Shown here: one piece after another, positions 34,974-43,748 of the stretch | How the letters are laid out: every line of letters begins with the position of its first letter | Numbering within the stretch: position 1 is the stretch's first letter | The notes under the pieces: generated by a model | What the model saw: the letters and a program-made list of their open reading frames with translations, nothing else | The model's database searches: none | What the model was told of the DNA's origin: nothing | Program-made: the position numbers and the translations under genes | Assembly (NCBI GenBank): GCA_041736675.1 | Contig: JBGSTD010000009.1 | Span: 178,321-242,320, forward strand | Origin: Salaquimonas sp041736675 | GTDB lineage: Bacteria > Pseudomonadota > Alphaproteobacteria > Rhizobiales > Rhizobiaceae | Reading direction: 5' to 3' | Length of the DNA stretch: 64,000 nt

Positions 34974-35054
34974 CAGAGGGTTATCATTCTATATTAAAGT
35001 GATGATAAAATCAGATATCGGCCTATGCCAGCCTTGAATGCTCCTATTTGGTTC

Positions 35055-35070
35055 CATAATATATATTATG
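35055..35070. promoter_or_regulatory. 16-bp AT palindrome
   Basis: CATAATATATATTATG is fully self-complementary and lies 101 bases after the DUF302 stop. It may be a binding site or a simple AT tract. Confidence 0.25.
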
Positions 35071-35170
35071 CGACTTGAATTGATATCAATTTGACTTCAG
35101 CTTAACGTAGTTCAAATAAACGTTTGTGCCGACGTAAATTCCTATGCCCTGTTTCAAATTGCGTCACGGC

Positions 35171-35668
35171 CTATTTGACTGCACCTGCATTTATCTTTTC
35201 GAATATCACATCGAGTTCACTGGCGAGTGCCTTGAGCGCTTCACCACCTTCACTCATATAGGGTTCAAAAACGAAACTTGGTTTCTTGTAAGTTAGAGTC
35301 GCGGTATTGTCCGGATTGGCGGTTATATAAAAACGGATCGGAGCCTCTATGCCAGCTGCAACGCTTGCCTCCAGCATTCTAACAGCAAAATCATTTCGAA
35401 ATACCCCGACTACGCGGTTGCCGGGAATTGTGACGCCTCGCGAGGAAGCGCCGCTGGATGCGCTTGCCTGAGTTACCAGCCCCATCTTTTCACTGGATAT
35501 TGATGCCTCGAGTTTGGCAATAAGATCGTCATAGGAAAGTCCGGTTTTTGTTACGACCCAACCTTCACGATCTTCCACGGTAGATGTTTGGTGGGTGGCA
35601 GAAAAGGCTTCCAAAGATGTCATGTTGACCATGAGTGATAGCAACAGTATCGAAAATGAAGCGCGCAT
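35171..35668 (-). CDS. Secreted DUF302 domain protein
   Basis: A 165-residue protein with a signal peptide (MRASFSILLLSLMVNMTSLEAFSA). The DUF302 domain spans about 40-150: WVVTKTGLSYDDLIAKLEA, VVGVFRNDFAVRMLEASVAA and ITANPDNTATLTYKKPS. The family is widespread and uncharacterised. ATG at 35668 is picked because it opens the signal peptide and has AAGGG upstream; the frame continues back to 35776 with polar sequence. Transcribed alone on the minus strand. Confidence 0.85.
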   Translation of the reverse strand: MRASFSILLLSLMVNMTSLEAFSATHQTSTVEDREGWVVTKTGLSYDDLIAKLEASISSEKMGLVTQASASSGASSRGVTIPGNRVVGVFRNDFAVRMLEASVAAGIEAPIRFYITANPDNTATLTYKKPSFVFEPYMSEGGEALKALASELDVIFEKINAGAVK

Positions 35669-35927
35669 CTTTTGCCCTTTCAAAGAGAGATTTATGATTT
35701 TATCCCTCAAATGTTTGTTTAAGGCCAACCACAGTTTTGTGATGAGCCAAGTCACCAAACAAGCATTGTTCCCCAAAAGTGTTCTCCATAAGCGCTGGCT
35801 TCTTTAAATGGTGAAACAAAATAGCTGACCGGCCTGCTTTATGGGCGCCCTCACCCAGCGTCATATTTGCAAATTCGGCGAAACATGGACTATTCTGGTC
35901 ATCAGAAATTGGTGGTGGAGACGAGAA

Positions 35928-36320
35928 ATGGATCATTTTACCGGTGGCTGCCTCTGCGGCAAAGTAAGGCTGGTTACCTCGGGCAGTCCATTGCGTGTAG
36001 GCATCTGCCACTGTCTTGATTGCAGAAAACATCATGGGGCGCTTTTCCACGCTTCGGCGATTTTTCCGGCTGAGGCGGTCGAGATTAGGGGTGAAACCCA
36101 ATCCTACCTTGGACGGCATTTTTGTCCAGGATGTGGATCATCCGTATATTCTCGAACAGGAGACGAAATCGAGGTTAATCTTGGCTCTCTGGACTTTACA
36201 GACCAACTGATGCCAACCTATGAAATCTGGACATCGCGCCGTGAATCCTGGTTACCTCCTTTCAAATTGAAGCAACATTATACCAAGGACCGCCCTGTAA
36301 AGGGTTTCAGCGGGGATTAA
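35928..36320 (+). CDS. GFA family (CENP-V/GFA domain) protein
   Basis: A 130-residue zinc-binding protein of the glutathione-dependent formaldehyde-activating type fold. Cys ligands are in GGCLCGKVRL, GICHCLDCRKHHGALF and HFCPGCGSSVYSR. ATG at 35928 (MDHFTGGCLCG) with GGAG 8-11 bases upstream is the family start; earlier in-frame sequence is Trp-rich and unlikely. True Gfa activity is known only for a few members, so the reaction here is open. Stands alone between the DUF302 and mazG genes. Confidence 0.9.
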   Translation: MDHFTGGCLCGKVRLVTSGSPLRVGICHCLDCRKHHGALFHASAIFPAEAVEIRGETQSYLGRHFCPGCGSSVYSRTGDEIEVNLGSLDFTDQLMPTYEIWTSRRESWLPPFKLKQHYTKDRPVKGFSGD

Positions 36321-36421
36321 TCCATTCAAAAGTTCACGCCACATTTGCTATCTGTAAACCTCTGTGGATAGCTCTTTGAAGACGGCTATTTTGGCGTTAG
36401 CTGCAGTGTTATATCCAATCC

Positions 36422-37264
36422 ATGACCCCTTCCCGCGACATATCCAGACTTCTTGAAATAATGGCAGCCCTACGTGCGCCAAAGACCGGTTGTCCGTGGG
36501 ATCTGGAGCAGAATTTTTCAACTATTGCGCCATACACGATTGAGGAAGCCTACGAGGTTGCTGATGCAATTGAACGCGGTGATATGGAAGATCTGCGCCT
36601 CGAACTCGGGGATTTGCTCTTGCAGTCGGTCTATCATGCACAAATGGCTGCTGAAGTCGGAGACTTTGATTTCGGCGATGTGGTGGAAGGCATAACAACA
36701 AAAATGATCCGTCGTCATCCGCATGTCTTCGGCACAGAAGATGTAACTGCAGACCAGTTTTCTGCTTCCGGCATGGCGAAAGGCACTTGGGAGCGTATAA
36801 AGGCTGAAGAGAAAGCCGAAGCGGCTTCTATTCGCGAGGCAAAGGGCCTGCCAGCAAAAAAGTATGGCATTTCATTGTTGAGTGATGTGCCGAACACCCT
36901 GCCCGGTCTTTCTGTTGCCGTCAAACTTCAGCAGAAAGCCTCCAAAGTCGGTTTTGATTGGAATGATCCCAAGGCGGTTCTCGATAAAATCCGAGAAGAG
37001 ATCAATGAATTGGAAGCAGAAATTTCCACAGGTTCAACGGCACGCCTCAAGGATGAAATGGGCGATATTCTTTTTGCCATTGCCAATCTTGCGCGGCATC
37101 TTGAAATTGATCCCGAGTCAGCCATCCGAAGCACAAATCATAAATTCAGGCAGCGGTTCAATTATATCGAACGCCATATTGGGTCCGGTGGAGCAACCAT
37201 GGAAACTGCATCCCTGATCCAGATGGAAGCTCTCTGGCAGGAAGCAAAGAACGAGGAAAAATGA
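36422..37264 (+). CDS. mazG: Nucleoside triphosphate pyrophosphohydrolase MazG
   Basis: A 280-residue enzyme that hydrolyses NTPs and dNTPs to monophosphates and PPi. Two MazG domains are visible. The first has CPWDLEQNFSTIAPYTIEEAYEV and LRLELGDLLLQSVYHAQMA, the second EEINELEAEISTG and LKDEMGDILFAIANLARHLE, with the ExxE...ExxD metal ligands. The end LIQMEALWQEAKNEEK is typical. The stop overlaps the next ATG by four bases (ATGA). Confidence 0.96.
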   Translation: MTPSRDISRLLEIMAALRAPKTGCPWDLEQNFSTIAPYTIEEAYEVADAIERGDMEDLRLELGDLLLQSVYHAQMAAEVGDFDFGDVVEGITTKMIRRHPHVFGTEDVTADQFSASGMAKGTWERIKAEEKAEAASIREAKGLPAKKYGISLLSDVPNTLPGLSVAVKLQQKASKVGFDWNDPKAVLDKIREEINELEAEISTGSTARLKDEMGDILFAIANLARHLEIDPESAIRSTNHKFRQRFNYIERHIGSGGATMETASLIQMEALWQEAKNEEK

Positions 37265-37647
37265 TGCAGAGGATTTTTATAGCTGCGTTTGTGCTGCTTG
37301 CAGGCTGCCAGACCGCGACTGAGGCACTCAATGTGGATGACGTCCGCAAAGTGCAGCTTGTTGAGGCAGAATGCGCAATTTATTTCACGGTGCTTGCACA
37401 ATTGACCGCTCAAAACCGCACAGCCAACGGAAATATTGCTGAGGGATGCCCGCAATCAGCAGCTCAGGTGAAGGCCGATATTGCGCCGGTTGATCCGCCA
37501 CGTGAAATCGAAAGCCGTTATGCTACAATATTGTATCAGCGCATGATCGCCCGGGGCATGCCAAAAGACACTGCAGATGCTGTTAGTACATCCAATGCAT
37601 TCTATGATTTGGTTGCGCAGAACGACGCAGTTCAGGGTGGTAATTGA
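37261..37647 (+). CDS. Small lipoprotein of unknown function
   Basis: A 128-residue protein with the lipobox LLAGC at residues 12-16 (MMQRIFIAAFVLLAGC), so it should be lipidated and held in a membrane. The mature part is mostly helical and polar, with two more Cys (AECAIYF and EGCPQS) that may form a disulfide. No named family recognised. It overlaps mazG by four bases, so it is translated with it, and is convergent with hflX, eight bases away. Confidence 0.75.
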   Translation: MMQRIFIAAFVLLAGCQTATEALNVDDVRKVQLVEAECAIYFTVLAQLTAQNRTANGNIAEGCPQSAAQVKADIAPVDPPREIESRYATILYQRMIARGMPKDTADAVSTSNAFYDLVAQNDAVQGGN

Positions 37648-37654
37648 GGGATTT

Positions 37655-39004
37655 TTAGTCTGGTACAGCTAGGTATCTGGATAGTTTTTCCCGTACCGCG
37701 GGTGCGGCCTTGATTTTCAGCCAGACATCGCCATTGTCCCGGTCTTCCCTATCGAGGACGGAAACATTTTGATAAATCCACGAAATATTGTCCATCTGTG
37801 AAGGTGTAAGCAAAATTGCCATATTTGACTCGGTTCCAGCAATTTTCTGCTCTGCAATGTCCAAAAGAGCACCGATCCCCTCTCCTGTCACAGAGGAGAC
37901 CAGAAGCGGCGGTTCATCTGAAGTTTTTGTAGCCCGAATTGCCTCCAGTGCATCAGTCTCCAAAAGGTCTATTTTATTCCACACTTCAACGACGCCCTTG
38001 CGGCCGTCATCTTCAATACTCAATTGGGACAGGATTGCGTAAACATCCTCTGCCTGCGCAGCAGTATCTGGATCTGCAATATCGCGTACGTGCAAAATCA
38101 GATCAGCCTCAATCACTTCCTCGAGTGTAGCACGAAAGGCGGCAACAAGATCGGTTGGCAGGTTGGATACAAATCCGACCGTGTCCGAGATAATTGTTTT
38201 GGTTCCCTTTGGCAGAATAAGTTGTCTCAAGGTCGGATCCAGAGTGGCAAAAAGCATGTCTTTTGCCAACACCCCTGCCCCTGTCAACTTGTTGAACAAG
38301 GTGGATTTTCCCGCGTTGGTATAGCCGACCAGTGCAATGATCGGATGAGGAACTTTCTTGCGCTGAGATCGATGAAGTTGTCGCGTCTTGCGTACCTTTT
38401 CAAGATCACTTTCAAGGCGCAGTATCTTTGCCTGAATTTCCCGTCGGTCGGCCTCGATCTGCGTTTCCCCAGGGCCACCCATAAACCCCGCCCCGCCCCT
38501 TTGGCGTTCAAGGTGTGTCCATTGGCGAACAAGTCGGCCTTTTTGATAATTCAATTGGGCAAGATCTACCTGCAGACGGCCCTCTTTTGTTTGGGCACGG
38601 TCACCAAAAATTTCGAGAATTAGCCCTGTCCTGTCAAGAACCTTGCAGTTCCAGGCTTTTTCAAGATTGCGTTGCTGCACGGGGGAAAGTGAATGATCAA
38701 CAATGGCAAGGCCGATTTCCTCAGCTTTGATGATACCAGCAATTTCATCGACCTTGCCGGTTCCAATCAGCGTAGCAGGCCGGATAGCCTTTAGCGGAAT
38801 AATGCCCTTTTGTACTACTTCCAGATTGATTGCAGCAGTCAGTCCGACTGCTTCTTCAAGCCGCGCTTCCATCGAGCGATGAACGGCAGGTTGATCGCTA
38901 TGGCGCTGAAAATCAGGGACGAGAACGATTGCTCGCTCCGGTTTTTGATCTTCCTCTTCCGACCATTGAAAGCGGCTTTTGCTGCTTTCATCCATTTCGG
39001 TCAA
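37655..39004 (-). CDS. hflX: GTPase HflX
   Basis: A 449-residue ribosome-associated GTPase that splits stalled 70S ribosomes in stress. The N-terminal HflX domain (AINLEVVQKGIIPLKAI; MGGPGETQIEADRR) precedes the G domain: G1 GYTNAGKSTLFN, G3 DTVGFVSNLP, G4 NKID. ATP/GTP-binding residues are intact. It starts inside the hfq stop (4-base overlap), the same hfq-hflX order as in many proteobacteria. The 3' end meets the mazG-lipoprotein unit. Confidence 0.96.
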   Translation of the reverse strand: MTEMDESSKSRFQWSEEEDQKPERAIVLVPDFQRHSDQPAVHRSMEARLEEAVGLTAAINLEVVQKGIIPLKAIRPATLIGTGKVDEIAGIIKAEEIGLAIVDHSLSPVQQRNLEKAWNCKVLDRTGLILEIFGDRAQTKEGRLQVDLAQLNYQKGRLVRQWTHLERQRGGAGFMGGPGETQIEADRREIQAKILRLESDLEKVRKTRQLHRSQRKKVPHPIIALVGYTNAGKSTLFNKLTGAGVLAKDMLFATLDPTLRQLILPKGTKTIISDTVGFVSNLPTDLVAAFRATLEEVIEADLILHVRDIADPDTAAQAEDVYAILSQLSIEDDGRKGVVEVWNKIDLLETDALEAIRATKTSDEPPLLVSSVTGEGIGALLDIAEQKIAGTESNMAILLTPSQMDNISWIYQNVSVLDREDRDNGDVWLKIKAAPAVREKLSRYLAVPD

Positions 39005-39249
39005 TCGCTTGCCTCGCTGTCGTCTTCAGGTCCCAAATTGACGGGGCCTGCTGGCATGATGGTTGATATCGCGTGTTTGTAAACCAATTGAGCAATTCCG
39101 TCGCGTTTCAAAAGCACACAGAAATTGTCAAACCAGCCCACAATGCCATTCAATTTGACACCATTTACCAGAAAAATTGTCAGTGGAATTTTTTGTTTTC
39201 TAACTTGGTTCAGGAACGCGTCCTGAAGATTCTGGGGTCTCTCGGCCAT
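39001..39249 (-). CDS. hfq: RNA chaperone Hfq
   Basis: An 82-residue Sm-like protein. Sm1 is QDAFLNQVRKQKIPLTIFLV, and Sm2 contains the KHAIS form of the U-rich RNA motif (LVYKHAISTIMP). The short acidic tail EDDSEASD is typical of alphaproteobacteria. The hexamer pairs small RNAs with mRNAs. The 166-base gap after trkH may carry its own promoter. It is worth noting in the same window as the cuckoo-type RNA locus. Confidence 0.97.
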   Translation of the reverse strand: MAERPQNLQDAFLNQVRKQKIPLTIFLVNGVKLNGIVGWFDNFCVLLKRDGIAQLVYKHAISTIMPAGPVNLGPEDDSEASD

Positions 39250-39415
39250 TTATTTTCCGCATCTGCCTTGTGAACTCCGCCCCCACCCGTCGACCTTGCG
39301 GTGTTCATTTTCTTTTATGTTGTCGAGACATAATTCTGAGTCTGTTCAGCGTCCTGCTTTTACTTATATGGCGGACAGGGACTTCTACTCAAGCAAAAGT
39401 TTATCCGCAATTGCT

Positions 39416-40879
39416 TTATCGCTTCAACCAATAATACGGGTTAAGCGCAACCAGCAATGCAATCACCTCAAGTCTGCCAAAAATCATCACAATACAAAGT
39501 GTCATTTTTTGCGCGACATTCATGTCTGAGTAAGCAATCCAGCCCGGCGTCCCACTTGGAACCCAGTCTGTCGAATAGGCTGGCCCCGCATTGGTGATTG
39601 CGGCAACAGCAGCGATTATACTTGCCTGAAAACTCAAACCGGATAAAGCCAGCGAAACCGCACCACACACCAATATTGCCAACATCGAAACAAACATTGT
39701 CCAGATCGATTTCATCAGTCTTAGACTGTAAAGTTCTGAACCAAAATGTTGTCGTGGTACCGAGTTAGGGTAGATCAGGCGTGACAGTTCATTATCCGAA
39801 TGAACCAGCATGGCCCCGATACGGTAGTATTTTATGCCGCCCGCCATCGAATAACATCCTCCACCCATCAACAGGATCAGGATAACAATACCTGGGCTCA
39901 GCAGTGCGAAAACTCCAGGTCTGCTTTGAAGTCCGGAAGTTGATACAAGCGACGTTGCGTTAAAAAAAGCTTCGCTGAACAGGCGTCCATACCCGGACCC
40001 GCGCCCCCCTGAAACATTGATGAGGATGAGTGATAGTGTGAGGGTCAAAACTGCGATTACTGCAATGAGATAATAGCTTTCCCGATGGGCTTTTAGATTG
40101 GCAACCTGCCAGCGCAAAACCATTCTTTGCCAGAAAATGTTAGTTGTGGCCGTTATGAAGAATATTCCCATGACGATCATGGTCAACGGACTTCCTAACT
40201 CTGAAATCGTTTTGCCTGCCGGAATATAACCACCGGCTGTCATAGCGGTGCTGGTGAGTACCAACGCTGAAAATGCATCGACGCCTGTCATTAAAATCAA
40301 TAACAGACACAGCATGGAAGCAAGTGAGAAATAACGCAGCATGGTCAGCGCAACTCGATTGATACCGGTTGTTGATCTCCCAACACCTTCCCCGACACTG
40401 CTGCGCGGACGGGGTAGTCCGCCTGCCCTAATGGGGCCAAGAAACAGAGCAAAGGTTATAATTGTGGCCAACCCGCCAGACCACTGTAAAATGGCCCTCA
40501 ATAAAACCGCAGATGGCGGCACCTTTTCCAGATTGCTGATCCCGTCGGCAGCACTTGTAGTGAAGGCGGAAACCGCTTCAAATACCGCGTCGAGGTATCC
40601 GATTTGAAACAAATCAGACAATGGCACCGCGAGAACAAGGGGGAAAAACAACCACGCAACAACGGCAAGATATATCGTGTTGGTTCGGTCAAGATAGACA
40701 ATGCGTCCGCGAGTAGCTGTAAGCGCTGAGCCAAACAAGAAAATACCCACCAAAGTGTAGATGATGAGGGAAATTCCGTTTTGTATGTCCGAACCTCCGA
40801 AAGCGACCAAAGCGGGCAACACAAGCGACACACTCAGAAAAACGCCTACAAGCGCAAGATAGTGGATGAGCGCGATCAA
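39416..40879 (-). CDS. trkH: Trk/Ktr potassium uptake transporter TrkH
   Basis: A 487-residue membrane subunit of potassium uptake. The four pore-loop repeats are recognisable, for example AFTTSAADGIS, TSTAMTAGGYIP, ATSLVSTSGLQ and AITNAGPAYSTDW. About ten to twelve hydrophobic helices surround them. It works with the cytoplasmic TrkA encoded just upstream (42 bases). The C-terminus ends ALNPYYWLKR. Start MIALIHYLALVGV at 40879. Confidence 0.94.
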   Translation of the reverse strand: MIALIHYLALVGVFLSVSLVLPALVAFGGSDIQNGISLIIYTLVGIFLFGSALTATRGRIVYLDRTNTIYLAVVAWLFFPLVLAVPLSDLFQIGYLDAVFEAVSAFTTSAADGISNLEKVPPSAVLLRAILQWSGGLATIITFALFLGPIRAGGLPRPRSSVGEGVGRSTTGINRVALTMLRYFSLASMLCLLLILMTGVDAFSALVLTSTAMTAGGYIPAGKTISELGSPLTMIVMGIFFITATTNIFWQRMVLRWQVANLKAHRESYYLIAVIAVLTLTLSLILINVSGGRGSGYGRLFSEAFFNATSLVSTSGLQSRPGVFALLSPGIVILILLMGGGCYSMAGGIKYYRIGAMLVHSDNELSRLIYPNSVPRQHFGSELYSLRLMKSIWTMFVSMLAILVCGAVSLALSGLSFQASIIAAVAAITNAGPAYSTDWVPSGTPGWIAYSDMNVAQKMTLCIVMIFGRLEVIALLVALNPYYWLKR

Positions 40880-40921
40880 GTTTCAGACCTTTTGGGAGAT
40901 ACTGAAATAGCTGACATGCTG

Positions 40922-42298
40922 CTAAAAGTATTCAAGGCTGACACGGAACATCTGCTCAACCTGGCGCACACGTTCGGAAAGGGCAAGCATGATAATCCTG
41001 TCTGTTGGCTTGATTACCGCGTCACCGGTCGGTTGGGTAACTTTGCCTTCGTGGATTATCGAACCAATGCGCACCCCCGATGGCAATTCAAGTTCGCGCA
41101 ACGGTTTACCGACCAGCGGCGAAGTGCTCAGAGCCTCTGCTTCAATGATTTCTGCCGAGCCGTTCTGTATGGAATAGACACCACGTATTCTGCCTCGGCG
41201 AACGTGCTGCAAGACACGTGAAATCGTCACTGACCGTGGATTGATGTAATCGTCAATTCCAAGCGATTTAGTAAACCCGTGATATCCAGCATTGTTGAGA
41301 AGTGCCAAATTGGCAGAGCAGCCAAGCTTCTTGGCTAGGACGCTTGAAAGAATGTTTACCTGGTCATCATTTGTGATCGACACCATCAGATCGGCGTTGG
41401 CAATCCCCGCTTCCACCAACAATTGTTCGTCGAGTGCGCTGCCATGAAGGATAACTGTTCGAGTGAGCCCGTCTGCCATCTTGATTGCCACGTCACGCGA
41501 ACGCTCAATTACCCGAACTTTCGCCGAAGGCATCAAATCCTCGATGCGCTTGGCAAGATACAAACCGATATTGCCTCCGCCAGCGATAACAATCCGGCTG
41601 GCCTCGGGGCGCTCTTTGCCAAAAATCCCCAAAGTGCGCCGGGCTTGGCTGCGCTCGGAAATCACATAGGCAACATCACCAAGTAATATCTGGTCCCCTG
41701 ACCTTGGAGCTATCATTTTACCGTTTCGCCAAATGCCAACAACTGTTGCATTGAGATCGGGAAACAATTCACTCAATTGAGAGAGCGGCGTATCAATAAC
41801 CGGGCATTCCTCGTCACAATCTATCGCCAACATAGCTACCTGCTCGTCAGCGAAAGGCACGATATCACGGGCACCTGGTAGCGCAATTCGGCGCAAGATA
41901 ACCTCACCTACCTCAACTTCCGGTGAAATAATGACATCAATTGGCAAATGTTCACGTGCAAACAGATTCTGCCAATGCGGCTGGCGATAGCTTTGTGCTC
42001 TGATGCGGGCAATCTTGGTTGGAACATTAAACAGCGAATGTGCTACCTGGCAGGCAACCATATTCACTTCGTCATACAACGTGACGGCGATGATCATGTC
42101 AGCCTGATCGGCACCTGCTGCTGAAAGCACATCGGGGTGTGAACCGTGGCCGTGGTATCCGCGAACATCCAGCTTGTCCTGAATGTTTTGAATAAGCTCT
42201 GGGGAACTGTCAATTACCGAAACATCGTTGCCTTCCTTGGCAAGTCGTTCGGCGATCCCGTAACCAACCTGACCGGCCCCACATATAATTATCTTCAT
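40922..42298 (-). CDS. trkA: Trk potassium uptake regulator TrkA
   Basis: A 458-residue cytoplasmic gating subunit with two RCK modules, each with a dinucleotide-binding loop (IICGAGQVGYGIAERL at the start and IAGGGNIGLYLAKRI near residue 235) and a TrkA-C domain. It binds NAD(H)/ATP and controls TrkH. Placed between ntrX and trkH on the same strand, so nitrogen regulation and potassium uptake genes are physically linked, as in related rhizobia. Confidence 0.96.
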   Translation of the reverse strand: MKIIICGAGQVGYGIAERLAKEGNDVSVIDSSPELIQNIQDKLDVRGYHGHGSHPDVLSAAGADQADMIIAVTLYDEVNMVACQVAHSLFNVPTKIARIRAQSYRQPHWQNLFAREHLPIDVIISPEVEVGEVILRRIALPGARDIVPFADEQVAMLAIDCDEECPVIDTPLSQLSELFPDLNATVVGIWRNGKMIAPRSGDQILLGDVAYVISERSQARRTLGIFGKERPEASRIVIAGGGNIGLYLAKRIEDLMPSAKVRVIERSRDVAIKMADGLTRTVILHGSALDEQLLVEAGIANADLMVSITNDDQVNILSSVLAKKLGCSANLALLNNAGYHGFTKSLGIDDYINPRSVTISRVLQHVRRGRIRGVYSIQNGSAEIIEAEALSTSPLVGKPLRELELPSGVRIGSIIHEGKVTQPTGDAVIKPTDRIIMLALSERVRQVEQMFRVSLEYF

Positions 42299-42341
42299 GC
42301 ATCACCCGGATTTTTAGCGGCCAGCCCATCAACAAAACACT

Positions 42342-43748
42342 TCATGCAAAATCTTCCTCAGCTTCATCGTTGTCCCGCTTTTTTTCAAACAAGCCGAGAC
42401 TCTTCAATTTCCGATGCAATGCAGAACGTTCCATACCGACAAATTCTGCGGTGCGCGAGATATTTCCGCTAAATCTGCCTACTTGAGCGGCAAGATAATC
42501 CCGCTCAAAGCGTTCCCGCGCATCTTTCAACGGCAGCGATAACAAGTGTTCGGTTTCTTCACCACCAAAAGATGGCAGCATTTCACCGATTTCACTCGGC
42601 AGCATATCCGCAGTGATAACATCCCCTTCCCCTACCCTTGAGAGAATCATCAGTCGCTCAATGTTGTTTCGCAACTGGCGTACATTTCCGGGCCAATTGT
42701 GCGCCTGCAAAACCGCCATAGCGTCATCTCCCATCCGGCACCTGGGAATACCAGATTGACGGGAAATCTGCGCCATGAATGCGTCAATCAACATTGGAAC
42801 GTCTTCGCGTCGTTCAGACAAAGGGGGAACCGCAAGCGGAACCACTGCCAACCGATGAAACAGGTCTTCGCGAAAATCGCCTGTCTCAATAAGCTTGTCC
42901 AAATGTTGCGACGTTGATGACAGCACCCTCACATCGACTTTTACCTTGGTGTTCCCACCTACCCGTTGAAATTGCTGTTCGACCAGAACACGCAGGATTT
43001 TACTTTGCGTATCCTTGGGCATATCTGCGACTTCATCAATATAAAGCGTTCCGCCATGAGCCTCTTCAAGTACACCAACCTTGCGTCCTTCAGCGCCGTT
43101 CTGCTCATTGCCAAAAAGTTCCAGCTCCATGCGATCGGGTGTGATTTGCGCCGCGTTGAGAACAACGAACGGTCCCTTTTTCCGATTGGACAAATTGTGG
43201 ATTGTACGCGCAACCATCTCCTTGCCTGAACCTGATCCGCCTATGATCAAAATCCTGCTATTGGTAGGGGCAACCCGTTCAAGCGTTTGGCGAAGGCTGG
43301 ACATGGCCTGAGATGTACCTATCAAATCGGGCATGTCAGAACTTTTTTCCTGCAGTTCCTGGACCTGGCGTTTCAGCTTTGAAGTCTCAAGAGCGCGTTC
43401 AGCAACCAGCAACAGCCGATCAACCTTGAAAGGTTTTTCGATGTAATCATAGGCGCCATTCTTGATAGCGGCGACTGCCGTCTCGATATTACCGTGCCCG
43501 GAAATGACCACGACCGGTAAGTCTGCGTGAGTTTTCTTGATAACTTCCAGAAGCTCAAGGCCGTCAAGTTTGGAGCCTTGCAGCCAGATATCAAGAAATA
43601 TCATGCTTGGCTTTCGTTCGCCAATGGCGGCAAGAGCGCTGTCGCTATCTGCCGCCATCCGCGTTCCATGCCCCTCATCCTCAAGAATTCCCGCTACCAG
43701 TTCGCGGATATCTTTCTCGTCATCAATCACTAAAATATCTGAAGCCAT
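42342..43748 (-). CDS. ntrX: Response regulator NtrX
   Basis: A 468-residue AAA+ type regulator. The receiver domain (1-120) has IVIDDEKDIRELV, the phospho-Asp in IFLDIWLQGS, and KPFKVDRLL. The AAA+ core has Walker A GGSGSGKEMVAR and Walker B GGTLYIDEVADMP. The GAFTGA sigma-54 loop is lost: that place reads NEQNGAEGRKVGV. A Fis-type helix-turn-helix ends the protein (SGNISRTAEFVGMERSALHR). Known alphaproteobacterial NtrX also lack GAFTGA, so it probably works without sigma-54. Starts in the ntrY stop (TGATG). Confidence 0.96.
   Translation of the reverse strand: MASDILVIDDEKDIRELVAGILEDEGHGTRMAADSDSALAAIGERKPSMIFLDIWLQGSKLDGLELLEVIKKTHADLPVVVISGHGNIETAVAAIKNGAYDYIEKPFKVDRLLLVAERALETSKLKRQVQELQEKSSDMPDLIGTSQAMSSLRQTLERVAPTNSRILIIGGSGSGKEMVARTIHNLSNRKKGPFVVLNAAQITPDRMELELFGNEQNGAEGRKVGVLEEAHGGTLYIDEVADMPKDTQSKILRVLVEQQFQRVGGNTKVKVDVRVLSSTSQHLDKLIETGDFREDLFHRLAVVPLAVPPLSERREDVPMLIDAFMAQISRQSGIPRCRMGDDAMAVLQAHNWPGNVRQLRNNIERLMILSRVGEGDVITADMLPSEIGEMLPSFGGEETEHLLSLPLKDARERFERDYLAAQVGRFSGNISRTAEFVGMERSALHRKLKSLGLFEKKRDNDEAEEDFA

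Larger units (their letters stand above)
34847..35170. other. AT-rich intergenic gap with two perfect palindromes
   Basis: A 324-base non-coding region upstream of the L,D-transpeptidase gene and downstream of the DUF302 gene. It is clearly richer in A and T than its surroundings. It contains two perfect palindromes, at 34955-34973 and 35055-35070. No credible gene is seen on either strand; a strong AGGAGGA at 34935-34941 leads only to ATG-AAC-ACA-TAG. Confidence 0.55.
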
